A DNA stretch of 64,000 nt from Timema cristinae (lineage: Eukaryota > Arthropoda > Insecta > Phasmatodea > Timematidae), in contig JBCFYV010009882.1 in assembly GCA_039000515.1 (NCBI GenBank), positions 60,382,277-60,446,276 of the forward strand. The letters are read 5' to 3'. The position numbers and the translations under genes were made by a program. The notes below the pieces were generated by a model that was not told the origin of the DNA, searched no databases, and worked only from the letters and a program-made list of their open reading frames with translations. Below, one piece after another: positions 42,076-54,900 of the stretch. Numbering within the stretch: position 1 is the first letter of the stretch; each line of letters opens with the position of its first letter.

Positions 42076-44645
42076 TTCAACCAACTAGTATTAGAACAAC
42101 TTAATGAAGCTGATAATGACAATAACCTCCTTGACCTTGTTTTTGCTAATTTCAACCCCCCCTAGTAACTCATAGCTCTCAATCACTAGTAAATATTGAT
42201 TTAGCACATCCGCCCTTATTGATTTAAATTGATATACCTATTGCTAATAAAATTAATGACAGCCCCACTACATATATTAACTATGCACATGGTGATTACC
42301 TTAAGCTTTACAATGACCTGGCCACTTTTGATTGGTCTTGGGTTTATTCTACTACGGATGTTAATTTGGTTGTAGATAATTTTACCAATTTAGTCCAAAG
42401 GAAAATCAAAATGCATATTCCTCAAATTACCATTCTTAATTCATCCAAATATTCGAATTGGTTTTCTTCTACTATTAGATACTATATTAAGAAAAAACAA
42501 TTTTTTTCAAAAAGTTTAAACTAACAAATAATGGCTTATTCTATTCACATTTTTCCCACTTTCGTAAATTAGTTAAAACTACTTTGATTATAGACAGAGC
42601 CAATTGTATGAACTCAATTGAAAATAGTATTAAATGCAAACCCAAGGAATTTTGGAAATTCGTTAAAAAAATTGTGTGAATAAAGTTTATTCATCTAACC
42701 CAGAAATTAATGGCAGGATTATTGCTGATCCTTTATTAATTGCTAATGAGTTTGGGAGCTACTTTCATTCTTTTTATAATTCAGCCCTTCCTGTCTTACC
42801 CTGTCTCGTTATTGAAACGAACGCGCCCTTGTATCCTTGCCACATTATACCCTTGGATGTTGCTAGTGCTATAAATAAAAATTGAGTTCTTCTAGATGTA
42901 CCGGGGCAAATGGTATTCCAAGTTTTATTGTTAAAGGCTGTGCCAGCATTTTTAGCCCTTTGTTAGCCTATATCTTTAACATTAGGCTGTCAAATGAAAC
43001 TTTTCCTCTTACTTGGAAACGATCTGTAGTCATACCTATTTATAAAAATGGGGCAAAAACAAAAACTTGTAATTATAGACCAATTTCCCTCTTAAACACT
43101 TTCTCCAAAGTATTTGAGAAAATTATACGTGAGCATACTTTCCACCACCTTAAAAATAAACTTTCAGATAATCAACATGGCTTTATAAAAATAAATCTAC
43201 TGTCACTAATTAGTAGAATTTCTTGGGCATGTTGCCCCTCAAGTTTCTGCCCAAGGTCAGGTTGATGCTATTTATTTTGACCAAAGTAAGGCATTTAACT
43301 TATGTCAGCATAGTATTATTCTCTCTAAACTTGGTAATTTTGGACTTTCTCACTCATATGTAAAATGGTTCAGCAGTTACTTGCATGAAAGATCATTCAC
43401 TATTAAATTGATTCACACACCTCAAATACATTTTTAGCCCCTTGTGACATACCACAGGGTTCTAATTTAGGTCCTATTCTCTTTAATGTGTTTATTGATG
43501 ACATTGGTAAATATTTGAACTCATCTAGTTATTTACTCTTTGCTGATGATGTAAAATTATTTAAAATTATCAAATATATTGCAGATTGTATAGAGCTACA
43601 AAATGATTTAAATGGTATTCTACAATGGTCTTTTGAAAATGGAATGTCTATTAATAAATATAAGACCAAATCTATAACTTTTACTAGGAAAACTAATCCT
43701 TTCTTTTTTACTTATAAATTGGACAATGAAAACATAGTTTGCACCCTTTATATTAATGATCTTGCTTGGTGTTCTCTGGATAACAAACTTTTTTCCACAA
43801 TCATGCTGACCATGTAATCTCAAAGTCATTGAAATTACTTGGACTTATTAAATTTATTACGTCATTATTTAAAAAAGTTGACCGTTTTATTATGTCTGTA
43901 CTACGCCATGGTTAGATCTAAGTTAGAATATGCTACTGTTGCTTGGAATTCCATTACCTTAACTGACTCTCTTAGGTTGGAAAATGTTCAAAGAAAATTT
44001 GTCGCTGCGTGCTATGATAAATACTTTAGTAACCAGATTTATTATGATTATGACAGAATTCGAAACCTCTTAGGGCTCCAAACTCTCTTCTCGCGTAGAC
44101 TTTATTGTGATGCCCTTTTTGTTTTTAATATATTTAATAGCAACATTTATTACAAATTTGCCCTTTATCGTGTAGGCATTCATATCCCTTCTCGGACCTC
44201 TCGTAATCCAAAATTATTTTTTCTCAATAGCTCTGATAAGGTAAGCCCTATAGGTCGTTTTATCCATAGCACAAATTCTAGATTTGTCGAATTCGACTTT
44301 TATCATAAAAGAAAAGCTAAACTCAGAGTTATTTAAGGAAATCCCATATCAATAATTTATCTGCCTATAATATCTAAATTTTACAATATTCTGATTTATT
44401 TTTTGCATATTGCTACTGCTTTTAACCATTCTTTAGTTTTTTGTTATTATTGCTATGTTTTATTATTATCATTATTACTTTTTTTTGTAACTATTAATCA
44501 TTATATAACCTTATTTAGCCATTTTTGTTTATCTTATTTTATCGTGTATATATACATATTTGTATGGTACTTGTGTTCTTTCAGTGCTGGCCTGTTATAA
44601 GTCCTACGACTGTTGGCCAGCACTATAATAAAGGAAATTTAAATT
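42076..44645 (+). pseudogene. Jockey-like non-LTR retrotransposon (LINE), 5'-truncated and decayed
   Basis: The 5' part carries the end of an AP endonuclease domain (LLDLVFANF-like, about 42120-42155). Then come a linker and reverse transcriptase: GANGIPSFIVKGCA (about 42903-42945), the fingers motif YRPISLLNTFSKVFEKI (43074-43122), FDQSKAF (about 43280), PQGSNLGPILFNVFIDD (about 43450-43500), and the catalytic FADDVKLF (43539-43562). RKLEYA-type thumb (about 43918-43940) and a carboxyl region ending at 44333-44335 follow. Frame changes occur near 42885, 43220, 43440 and 43830. The 3' UTR has a 10-bp hairpin and AATAAA, and the copy ends in an ATT repeat. No neighbouring gene depends on it. 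Confidence 0.88.
44583..44624 (+). other. Perfect 10-bp 3' UTR hairpin of the LINE
   Basis: AGTGCTGGCC (44583-44592) and GGCCAGCACT (44615-44624) are exact complements with a 22-base loop, followed at 44627 by AATAAA and then the ATT tail. It could be the structure the element's reverse transcriptase recognises. Confidence 0.6.
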
Positions 44646-44650
44646 ATTAG

Positions 44651-44742
<92 letters not shown>
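44645..44742. repeat. (ATT)n microsatellite tail of the LINE
   Basis: About 95 bases of ATT repeats; the poly-Asn frame on the minus strand is an artefact. Confidence 0.92.
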
Positions 44743-44743
<1 letters not shown>

Positions 44744-47419
44744 GACACTGAATCAAGTAATACCAAGGTTTAAATAAAGTTTGACAATTTTGAATGATTA
44801 TATTATAATCAAAACAAAACTCACTAAAATCACAAGAGAAACATAAAAATATAAATATTGACAACTTTCGTATGTTGACCCATGATCCTTTGCTTTGTAT
44901 GTCTTTTCTTATAGACATAAAATTCTTTGAGCAATATTATTTAATCAAAGAAATATATATTTACTCACCAAAGGCTACAAATAATATACAATGGTCAGTA
45001 AAATTATTCTAATGAAATGTTTTATTTAATCATGTTTGTAAAAGTTCTGCTACTTAAAAAAAAGAATGAACTTAAAGTTTAAATTGTATGTGTATTTTCT
45101 TTAAATTATTCAATAACATTTTGTTTAATCCAGGCTTATGCTAAGTTTGTTTAGTTTAATTTTTAATCTACTTGTATCATATTTATTTAAACTAATTAAT
45201 CATAATTAAATTATTAAAAGGGAAATAGGCTAGAACCATTTTCAAAAATCATTTAGACAATTGTTTTGTATGCAAAACACAAAAAGTGTTTTTTTTTTTA
45301 TAAAAAACACCTGGGTAAAAATTATAACAACCGTGATCTTAGCCAGGTGTTGGGATATTTTTTTCCCAAAATAGTTTCCCACTCTTTCTCCACGTGTCTG
45401 CAGATACATTTCCTTTAAACTATAGCTTTCATATCCCTGCCATATTAGTGTAACCATGGAAGTTAAAATGTAGAAATCTTTAATGAGATGCTGTGCAAAA
45501 AGAGAGTAATCTGACATAACCTAATACAGGCTTTTGATGACATATTAGTTGTTTAGGAGAGTATGTTTCACCCAGGATTATTGGGTCATCCAAGGAAGGG
45601 GATGAGCTTAAGGAGCGTGAGGAGAAAATTTAATACAACAAATCATTCCCCCCACAGCAATAATGTAAAACCACTTTTAATAGACCTGGCTAAAATTCAA
45701 CATGTTTGCTGAGCTATTTGATAACCAAGTGAGTGCTAGGGATTATACATATCTTAAGTTAACAAAATTCATTCTGACTTAACATACATTAAAAACACTT
45801 TAAGATAAGCAACTTACCAACACATAAGATGTACCAGGGATACGTTAACCCACCACGTCTTACTGTCCATTCAGGTTAAACACCATTTATATATTGCCCT
45901 AGACTATTTTTCCACATAGTCACCACAGGAATTCAGAAATTAGGTAGAGTGTGTGGGTCAAAAGTAAGGGATAGTCCCATGTAATATGTGGTTAAATGTT
46001 TTAGAAAAATTTTCGAAAAAGAGAAACATTAAGAGTTTTAAGAATAAAAGAGCATGTATGACACAGTGTATTAATGCTGTTAAAGCGAACGGAGAAGTAA
46101 GAATAGGGATGTATGGAGAAATTTAGTGACGATGAAATAAGTACTGGGTTGTTTTTTGAGCCATATGCACAGTTTTATGCCTAACCCATATGGGAACGTC
46201 GTGATCAGTTTGTATGTCATAATTTTTATAACTTAATTTATTTGACATCTTTTTTAATCAAAAGAGAAGGGGGGATTTTTCTGTGCAAAGCTCTCAAATG
46301 TGTTGATTCTTGTTAAGTTATTTCAGCAAACTGAGAATGTTATGAAATTCTCAGGGACAAAAATCACACAAGTTGACACAAATAACTATTTAGAGTTGGC
46401 ATTTCAGTAATATTTTCCCTTCCTCTTCTACTGAACATAACATCCTCAATAAGGCTCTGCCCGACATTCTCCAAAATATTTTTTTTTCTATCTCAGCCTC
46501 TTACGCCGTTCGGGCTAAACACAGTTAATCACGACTAAGCGGTAGGGAAGTAGAGGTATCATTTAGGTGAAATATAGCCACATTCGCATGTAGGAACAGT
46601 AGGAAAACATTTAACTAAAACACTCAAGAGTACTAGGCCTACTTGCCACGATTTGAACCTTTGTGTGTTGGTTGTGGTATCTTTATACTTATGTATTCAA
46701 TCGTGTGTGTGTGTGTGTGATATATATATATATATATTCTCTATATTATTACAGAGGTAGGACAAATTATAAGATTATACTCTGATATTTCTCAATACGT
46801 GAAAATAGCTTTGCACAATCACATTTTTAATTTAAGTAGAAAGTAAAATTATTTAAATACATTTTATTATATCTTGAGTTTGTTACCTAAGTTGGCAATA
46901 TTGATATGCATCAGCTGTTTGGATTGTTTTGGAAATAAAAACTACTACTAATAAGTTTTTTTATGTTCTTTTAACTCCAATTTTGTACTGTAGAGAACAA
47001 ATATTCAGATGTTAATTTTAAATGTTTACTTTAGAAAATAGTTTTTAATGGTGTTTGTCACCATTTTTTAACAATATAGAATTGTTTTTAATACGTTTAT
47101 CATGATTTTTTTGATTGATTCTTTAGTTTTATTCTTGGCTTTCAAACCAGTAACATTTGGAGATTTGGGTAAGACAGCAGATCTTTCACCTAGGATAATT
47201 GCAATGTTAATGTTCTTTTAGAAGAAGATTGTTATACACAAAGCCATATAGTAGTAAGATTAAATATTTCACAAAAATCTTCGAGTATAATAAAACAAGC
47301 TTGCGATAAAAATGTAAACTAAGAACCGAAGTGAGTTATGATATGTGTGACACAAGTGAAAACTCAAGGAAAGAATGCTAATAAAACTTAGAATCTAACA
47401 TTATAGTTAGTAGAAGAAG
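44743..47419. other. AT-rich DNA with two or three badly decayed SINE scraps
   Basis: Near 45310-45480 a decayed plus-strand family A body is discernible (GTTTCCCACTCTTTCTCCA, ATTTCCTTTAAA). At 45850-45895 there is a minus-strand tail fragment (CCACGTCTTACTGTCCATTC). Near 46495-46670 a minus-strand copy retains CCGTTCGGGCT and a GATTTGAACC B box. A GT run followed by a TA run lies at about 46703-46737. No gene seen. Confidence 0.5.
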
Positions 47420-48380
47420 CACAAATAAACAACTTTGCAGCCAAATTAAGAAATATGGAGTCAATATTTCACCCAGAAGTGTCAGCACAGCTCTAAAGAA
47501 TGAAGGCCTAAATGCATGCAGGCCTAGGAAAAAACAAAAAAATCACGCCAGCAATGGCCAAAAAATTACTAGAGTGGGCTAAAGGACTAAAGCATTGGAC
47601 TGATGTTGACTGCGCAAAGGTTAGCAATACATTTATGATAGCAAAAATTATTCTTAGTGTTTTAGGAGCTCTTGTAAAATGTATTTGCCTTCAGTAACTT
47701 TCTCTACGGTACTGTACCTATATTATAAAAATAGGCCTAGCCTAAATTCTAGTTATCATGTGAACCTATATTATTTCTGCTCTTATCAGCAAGTTTTAGT
47801 ATTTTTTCCTATCAAAGGCCTACACAAAATGGCTATTTTGTTTCAGGTTTGATTCTTAGATGAATTTATTTTTCAAATATCTGATGAAACTTCACAATAC
47901 ATTTGGAGAAGGGTAAATGAAGAGTTTCATCGAGATTGCTGATCTAGACTGTTAAACATCCTACATCGGTCATGGTGTGGAGTGTTATGTCAATACATTA
48001 ACCAGGGAGGCTCTACATTGTTGAAAACACGAGGCAATATCAATACTTAAAAGTATTGAAGACTAAGCTGCTTCCCCAGGCCATAAATTGGTTTCCAAAT
48101 GAAGAATATATTTTCATGCATGATGGGGCACCATGTCATTAAGTTATCTCTGTGAAAACATTTTTGCAAAATAAAAGTATTGGTGTTCTTCCTTGACCAG
48201 GTAACAGTCTAGATAAGAACCCAATTGAAAACCTGTGGGCCATTGTTAAAAAAAGAATGCGTCAAAAGATCACTACTAAAGGTTTGCTTGAAACCTTGAT
48301 AAAAGTGTGGCATCATGATGATGAAGTACAGAAAAAATATGTGAAAATCTTATTAACAGCATGCCAAAAAGATTAAAATT
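47420..48380 (+). pseudogene. Tc1-like transposase pseudogene with an apparent 227-nt intron
   Basis: Plus-strand segments match the Tc1 order: SPRSVSTALKNEGL (about 47470-47510), KKITPAMAKKLLEWAKGLKHWTD in two pieces (47536-47605), FLDEFIFQ (47852-47876, first Asp), MHDGAPCH (48115-48140, second Asp), and PGNSLDKNPIENLWAIVKKRM (about 48197-48262, third acidic residue as Glu). Between 47619 and 47847 the homology is interrupted by sequence beginning GTTAGC and ending TTTCAG. Several stops and a frame change show it is inactive. Upstream helix-turn-helix sequence and terminal repeats were not identified. Confidence 0.85.
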
Positions 48381-49132
48381 GCTTATTAAAACAAGGGCAT
48401 GCACACAAAATATTAAAATGTGAAAAGATTGTTACATTTATTGTTTCTAACAAATTATAAATAATCACTTAAAAAACCTGTTTAGTCTAATAATTTGTCA
48501 TGTATCTGTATCTGGCTGGCTTGTTAGCATTTTAATACATGTACACATTGGCGAATGAAATGGTTAACCAAATGACAAAGCAAGTACAGTCCTGCAAAAA
48601 AAAAGAAAAAAAAACGCACAACATTTCATCAATCCACCAAATGTTTGTATTTTGATGACCCATCAAAGAGTTGCGCAAACTTGTTACAACAAGTCTGGAT
48701 GGATAAACAAACATTTCAACGAACATATGATTTTATTTCAGTGCATTGTTAGCAGTCATTAAAGAAAGTTGGTTTGTTTCATTTAGTATTATACTTTCGC
48801 CGAAAATGAAATGGTCCTAGTAGGCCTACATAACTTTAAAGTTTATTGAACTTTTACAAAAATAACAATATTAATCGGGACCCTAGAAATAAGGACAATT
48901 TTAACAAATTGTGAAATAATGAAATGACGCATGGAACAAAATAGAAACCGATTTGTCGACATACACATTATGTGAAATATCTTTTTATATGACTTCTCTT
49001 AAAAAGAAATAATCAGGTTGTTTCTCATTAATACTATTTCCCAGAGCAGGACAAATTAAAACTAAATGAAAGTTTTTCAAGATTGCTCACAAGGACTTGA
49101 CTTGTCTTAATAAGATATGCTAGATTAGGGGT
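48381..49132. other. AT-rich DNA, nothing recognised
   Basis: No supported frame; an A-rich tract lies near 48595-48615. Confidence 0.4.
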
Positions 49133-49266
49133 GGCCAACCGTTTTCTCCGGCATGCCACTATTTATACTGATAAAAGTGAGTATGCCACTCCACCCCTAA
49201 ACCTCTACTTTAACCTTACCTACCACCACTACCATGTGAAAAATACAATGAATTATATTAAACCTA
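49133..49266. mobile_element. hAT MITE fragment (left part)
   Basis: TAGGGGTGGCCAACCGTTTTC followed by CGGCATGCCACTATTT resembles a hAT terminal repeat and subterminal region. It is interrupted at 49267 by a SINE. The right end was not found. Confidence 0.4.
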
Positions 49267-49434
49267 CATCTTGTGAATGTGGGGAATGCCAGGCCGCCAC
49301 CGTGGTTCGGATTCCATGTTAAACTGTAGGTCCTTCATTTCATCTCACAATCACCCTACCATTACACATTAGCGTAAGTGCGTATAACCCGAATGGGTAG
49401 TAAGACGCGGTGCTAATAATAATAATAATAATAA
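49267..49434 (+). repeat. SINE family B, 5'-truncated, with 13-bp target-site duplication
   Basis: Begins inside the body (CATCTTGTGAATGTGGGG) and runs to the common tail and TAA repeat. The perfect 13-mer TATATTAAACCTA flanks it at 49254-49266 and 49435-49447, proving retrotransposition of a truncated copy. Confidence 0.93.
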
Positions 49435-49447
49435 TATATTAAACCTA

Positions 49448-50149
49448 TTTGAAACAATCATAATATCTTTCAACCCCTGAGTGAGGGAGGGATAGTTCTA
49501 GCTTATTTATATTGTCTTTAAGTAACATTAAAACAAATAAATAATGAAAACACAACCCTATATATAAAACACTTCTATTATAAATAATAATGGCATGTCT
49601 CCGTAATACACAATCGATAAATAATTTAAGATTATTTTTAAAAACAACTTTAATAACAAAGGGATATTAAGGTAACACATATAATAATTGTATAGGCCTA
49701 ATTATGTTTCATTGATAGCAACAGTATTAGTAAAACAAAAAATACTAGATTAAATCACAACTGGAAAACATTAAAATCAAAATAAAAGGCTATTTATGTT
49801 CTTAGTGATGTTTTTAAATCTCTTTGGTATTCATGTGTTTATAACTATTTGGTTTGGTTGCCAAAGTATCAAGAATAATCAAAATTAATGTAATAACTTT
49901 GCAGGTTGTAAATTAGGTTAGCAAAATTTAGAGGAAATTCATAAAAAAAAGGTGAGTAAAGAAAATAACGTATGAGCCTATTCAGTAAAAAAAAACACAT
50001 GATAAATACACAAGACATGGACATGGACTAGATTGTTCTGCGTCTTTCTTAGGAAATAAAATTCATATTGCATTAAATAAAGATTTAAAGAGTCCAACCC
50101 AACCAAGTGACTTGTTTGGTTTAAATTACATAAATAAATATATTAAACA
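49448..50149. other. AT-rich DNA, nothing recognised
   Basis: Unique sequence between a SINE and the RTE-like relic. Confidence 0.4.
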
Positions 50150-51045
50150 TCATAATGAACTGTTTCCAGTCTGTGGCCATTTCTGTTTAGTAAAATGCCT
50201 CCATCTCCCTCTGTCCTTCACCATTTCTCCTCCTCTCACTTGCACACATGAAGCTATCTGTTCCTCCCATCTGTTCCTTGGTCTTCCTTGTGTTCTCTTT
50301 CCTACATACTTCATATCCATTAATCTTCTTGGAATCCTCTCCCCTTGCATCCTCATTACATGTTCATACCATCTCATCCTAGCTTCCTCTACTATCTCAC
50401 TAGCTCATTACCCCAACTTTAGACCTTACATCTTCATTCCCAATCCTATCTCTTCTTGTGACAGCTCCTAAAAAACTTCATTCCCTTGGCCTCCAATATC
50501 CTTGTTTCTCTTTTATTCAAAGTCCAAGTTTCCATTGCAAAAGTTCCTATGGATATGAAGTATGCTCTATACAGTACCTCCTTACACTTTAGGGGCACTT
50601 CTATTTTCCATAGTAGGTCTCTTACACACCAACAGCAAACCTTTGCCTGCTGCCCTTGTCTCACTATATCATCTCTGCTGCCCTGTACTTACTCTTCTTC
50701 TCCCCCCCCCCTCCCCCTGCCATAAAGTCATCTGCAAACATTATTGCTTTCACTTTCTCCTCACCCAGCTTCCTTGCTGCTCTATTAATTATAATTTCCA
50801 TCACCAATAAAAATAGTAATAGGGAGAGGCCACTTCCCTGCTTAACTCCATTTTTTAATTCGAACCACTTTGTCCACCCTCTTTCCGCCTTCACACAACT
50901 CCTAATAATAATAACATAGGCTTTTTCTACATCCATAAGTGCGATTACCAGATCCTTTCCAAACTCATATCTTTTTTTCATCAACTGTCTAATTCTAAAA
51001 ATTAAATCTATTGTCAACATCTTCTCTCTGAACCTATGTTGCTCT
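50150..51045 (-). pseudogene. RTE-type non-LTR reverse transcriptase relic, minus strand
   Basis: From right to left on the minus strand: a fingers/palm piece with RIRQLMKKRYEFGKDL (about 50950-51000), VEKAY, GVKQGSGLSLLLF (about 50825-50865), the catalytic FADD (50727-50738), a YGAETW-like METWTLNKRE (about 50510-50545), and a carboxyl segment with RWYEHVMRM...GRPRNRWEEQI (about 50265-50375), ending at 50150. This carboxyl motif is typical of RTE/BovB-like endonuclease-reverse transcriptases in invertebrates. Internal deletion and frame changes mark it as dead; the endonuclease domain is missing. Confidence 0.85.
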
Positions 51046-52639
51046 TGATTTTATAAGTCTGGACAAAGTGTTATCAAAATATCCCTTTCCCAAAGTGACT
51101 AAAAATAGAGATATTAAAAATTAGTTTTAAAAAAAAGTCTGAAAACCTATTCCAAAAATTGAATTTAGAATATACTAAAACTAATATCTGCCATAGAGGT
51201 TCCCTCGTAATTTCTTCGCCAAGCAAGGGGTTTTATAGTTGTAATAAAGGCAGAAATTCATCTTTACTTGGGTCAGACCTCCCTTACATTCAAAAAGTGG
51301 TCGGAACCAGTATGTCCCTGGACGGAGAGGGGTGGGTTGGGGGGGGGGGGGGGTAGATTGAAGCGCCGTTTAGAAGATATGAAAACTTTGTGGAACAGCT
51401 GAGAATATTCCACTTTGCTCTGGAAAGATCAAGTCCGGATGCTCACTGTGCGTAAATAATTGCGATGTGTCCTAAGTGACGTGGAGCCACGCTGAGATTT
51501 GGACTGGTTGACATACTTCCGTACGACCAAGAATTTATGTCTCACTCTGAGCTGATGCATGCACAAAAGATAGCTCTGAAATGTGCTATCCCTAGCCATC
51601 TTGGAAAATCCTAATTAATTTGTGCCTTTTAAAAAAAAAAAAAATTTGCGGGAAGGAGTTAGTCATTGTGTCCATGTTGATCTTTATGGATGATAGTTGA
51701 AAATAAAATTAATATGAGAATATGGTAAGTAGAAGAGACACTGTTCAGTTGGGATAATATTTAGGAATAATATGTTGGTGTATTGGTGTAGTTGGGAAGA
51801 TTTTGTTTTCTTCTAGCTTGGTAAGTTAAATTATTAAACATATGCTACAAATATCTCTCCTTAGAAGCAGTGTAGCTCAGCGAGTTTTATTGCTTACAAC
51901 CATCCACCATATTAGTAGAAGTAGGGCCACCATATTGGGAGTAGATGCACAAGTGTAGCCTAATACCTACTTGTACCAGACCTTTAGCGCAGACTTCGGT
52001 ATGGTCGAATAGGGTGATGAAAGGATGGAATGCGGAGTCAAGGTGAAACTACTTTTAACTATAACAAAGACCCCAGCCACAGTACTTTTGCAAACACCTT
52101 TAACACACAAATACATATCAGTATTAACCAACTTGTCATCTTTCTTCCCCTACAAGCGGTGGCTCTTGCGGATCAAGAGTTGAACCTCAAGGAGAAACTG
52201 AGGGAATTTCACAAAGAAATACTACCAATAACTACAGAAATGTACTTGACGCCAAATGAGGTTATATAAGTTGTATAGATCATACATACAGACATTCACA
52301 TTATATAACATTAATTAGTAATATCTCTAGGTATTTGGTAATACCAGTCGATGTTAGGTAATAATGAGGCGTCCCTCTCACCACTATCAAAAGATATTCC
52401 AAATCTAAACATCAAAAGATGCCCCAGGCTTAGTAAACAGGTTTACTTATGTACATAAAACTGCTGGCCCTTGCCAGCAACCCAACAGCATAGAGGGGAC
52501 TCAGCGCCAAACTTCTGTAGGCTTAAGACAAGTCCTTTATCTTACCTAAACCTGGTGATTTCTTGGTAACTAAGCTACAGCCATATCAAAACTATACAAT
52601 AATATCACACATAATTGAAACTTGTAATCCATATGTATA
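51046..52639. other. Unique DNA with a poly-G tract and an unsupported 79-aa frame
   Basis: A G run lies at about 51338-51352. The open frame at 52030-52269 has no recognisable domain. No LTR could be identified for the gag relic to the right. Confidence 0.4.
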
Positions 52640-52884
52640 AAGACAAAAGCCCTGCCTGATTGAGCTTGACTGCTGAGGACGGGGAGATCGAGGTTCGAGT
52701 CTCAGTTGGGTGAACTGGGGGTGGTTTTTCCTGGTTTACCACTCTCCCTCCACACAAACGTGGGTTCAATTCCTCTAATTCGACTTTCCCAATTCCTAAT
52801 CCATTAGCGTAATCAATACTTAAAATGTATAACCCGAACGGGTAGTAAGACGCGGTGCTAATATTATTATTATTATTATTATTA
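52640..52884 (+). repeat. SINE family A copy with (ATT)n tail, head truncated
   Basis: Retains the anticodon-side half of the head, the GGTTCGAGTC B box, the body and the full ATAACCCGAACGGGTAGTAA tail, then an ATT repeat. Confidence 0.88.
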
Positions 52885-53079
52885 ATCGGGAAAAAAAGCG
52901 TGTCGATTTAAAATAAGCGAACAACCATTATCATTCGCATATATTAAAGGATCCACACACTCAAGCATGCAACATCTCTTATTACAAAGCTGTGGCAATA
53001 AATCAGCACTAATAAAAGAAGCACTAGCAACAGTGAATAATAGTACAAGACAAGGATTGTAAATAGCATTTAAAGAAAT

Positions 53080-54160
53080 CGCCAAGTCATAAGCTCATGG
53101 GTAAGCTTCACATAACACATCAGAACCATGACTTTGGCGGCCAGCTTCTAGTTTCCCGCCCTACATTGGCATCTAACATATCCTATTTGCTGGCATTTAA
53201 AGCAACGAACGTTGGACCAATCTTTATTCCCTTGTTTGGGGAAGTTAATCCTAGAAACATACTGATAATAGTTCTTTTATACCTTCCTTTAACATTATCC
53301 CTAGGAACGGGAGAAGAAAATCTACCAGGATTCAAACCTGACTCTTTGAGCACAACTGAAATTGGCACATACTCAGCAAGTACTCACTCTCAAATAATAA
53401 GGCACCTTCAATCATTGAGGCCCCACCAATCATGGAGGAACAAGTGAAGTTCACAAAAATATAGGTAGGTTTATCATAAAAGACATGTCACCTGGATAAG
53501 CGGGGAAACATATTCTAAAATGGTATCTACTACCTGTTGCTTAGTCAAATTGAGATCTAAGATCTTATTGCCTTCTAAAACTGACAAAATGAAATTACAG
53601 ACAATCTCATCAGGAGGTTTAAAGTGCTGCACAGATAAATAGCCTGTGTAAATTCTCTCCCGTTCTTGAAGGCACTAAACAATGTAAAATATTGTGTTTA
53701 ATGCAAGCCCAAGATAAAACTTGAGTTAAACTTTCAGAAAATAGTTGGGAAAGGTACCCCAAAGTTTTTCCCAAACGTAAATCAAGAAACTTTGACTCTG
53801 AACCTAACACCAACTTGCACACTTTATAAATTTCCAGCAAAAAAGAGAAAACAGACCTATCATGTCAAACACATAGAAGAATACAGTTTAATAAACTAGA
53901 CAAAACCTTCATACAGGTTTTCTAGCCCTTAAGCTTTACAGGAGTGTCTAGCAGCACTAAATATCTTGATTGGGGGGTCCACCTGCATTACATTGGTCCC
54001 ACTGGGTGTGTCTACCTGCTCCACATCTTCTTGACTGGGGGAGGCCTGCCTCTTATTGGTGACACCAGGCTTTGATGTGAACTCTGACAGGTGTCTGCTA
54101 GGTATGGCTTGCAGCTCATTTTCTACGGCATTGTGTGGAAAACAGCAGGCCTTTTTAGCC
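53080..54160 (-). pseudogene. LTR-retrotransposon gag-like relic with a CCHC-type zinc knuckle, minus strand
   Basis: Minus strand, right to left: an open Pro/Ser-rich segment (about 53930-54150), then a helical region (53619-53850) reading on into PPDEIVCNFILSVLEGNKIL and LTKQQVVDTILE (about 53505-53610), as in gag capsid domains. A knuckle follows at 53163-53204 with C-x2-C-x4-Y-x4-C spacing; the usual His is Tyr. Stops and frame changes are frequent. Neither protease, reverse transcriptase nor LTRs were found, so only the gag part is left. Assignment to Gypsy or BEL is not possible. Confidence 0.5.
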
Positions 54161-54900
54161 TAGCACTCTGATTAATCACTCTTAGGATGGATGGTATATT
54201 TGAGACTTGAGCAAAGTAGCTCCACCTGACCCAGAGCTAGCATGCATGGTTATTAGCTCGTACGGTATGTAAAAACAATGTAAAACACAAATTAGTAAAG
54301 CCGAATATTATTACAAATAAATACAATCATAACAAACGGAACAAACAAGAAAATTGCTGCAGCTTCTAACTGAGTAATTCATCAGTTTTAATTTAGGTAA
54401 CTAAATTAAGAGGAAATCCATAAAAAAAATGTACATTAAATAAAGTAAACTATGAGTTTATAGGTAAAAAATGACTTTAGCTTGCATTTGAGCCATGCTA
54501 GCCGAGCGGCTCCCATCAATTGGCGATGATAATACCAACTTTTGCGTAAAGAGTGTGTCATGTGGTCAGCGCACAATGGACATCCAGTAAAAAAAAAATT
54601 AATACACTCAACTTGGAGAATATTATTGGTTTGTTCTGTATTTGTCTAAGGAAATTAAATACAAGGCACATAATAAATAAAGACTTTAGTGCGGTCCTTT
54701 GTTCCCGAATTTGATGTCTAAACATGTATGTTTTAATTACTCCAGCAATGAATATGAGTATAGTTTCCAAACAATAATTGGATGGCTAAATTGTATATTT
54801 ATCATGCTTTCTTATTTTTTTTCTACTCTAAATACACACACAAAATTGTCAAAATTTAATAATCGTCAAAATTTTATAAATAATTAAAAAAATAAAATAA
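54161..54900. other. AT-rich DNA, nothing recognised
   Basis: A GCTAGCCGAGCGGCTCCCAT string near 54510 resembles a tRNA A-box region but has no B box. Otherwise featureless. Confidence 0.35.

Noticed and set aside
44604..44918. Poly-asparagine protein on the minus strand
   Set aside because: It is a translation of the LINE's ATT tail.
53097..53447. 116-aa plus-strand protein
   Set aside because: It is the antisense of the gag relic, including its zinc knuckle.
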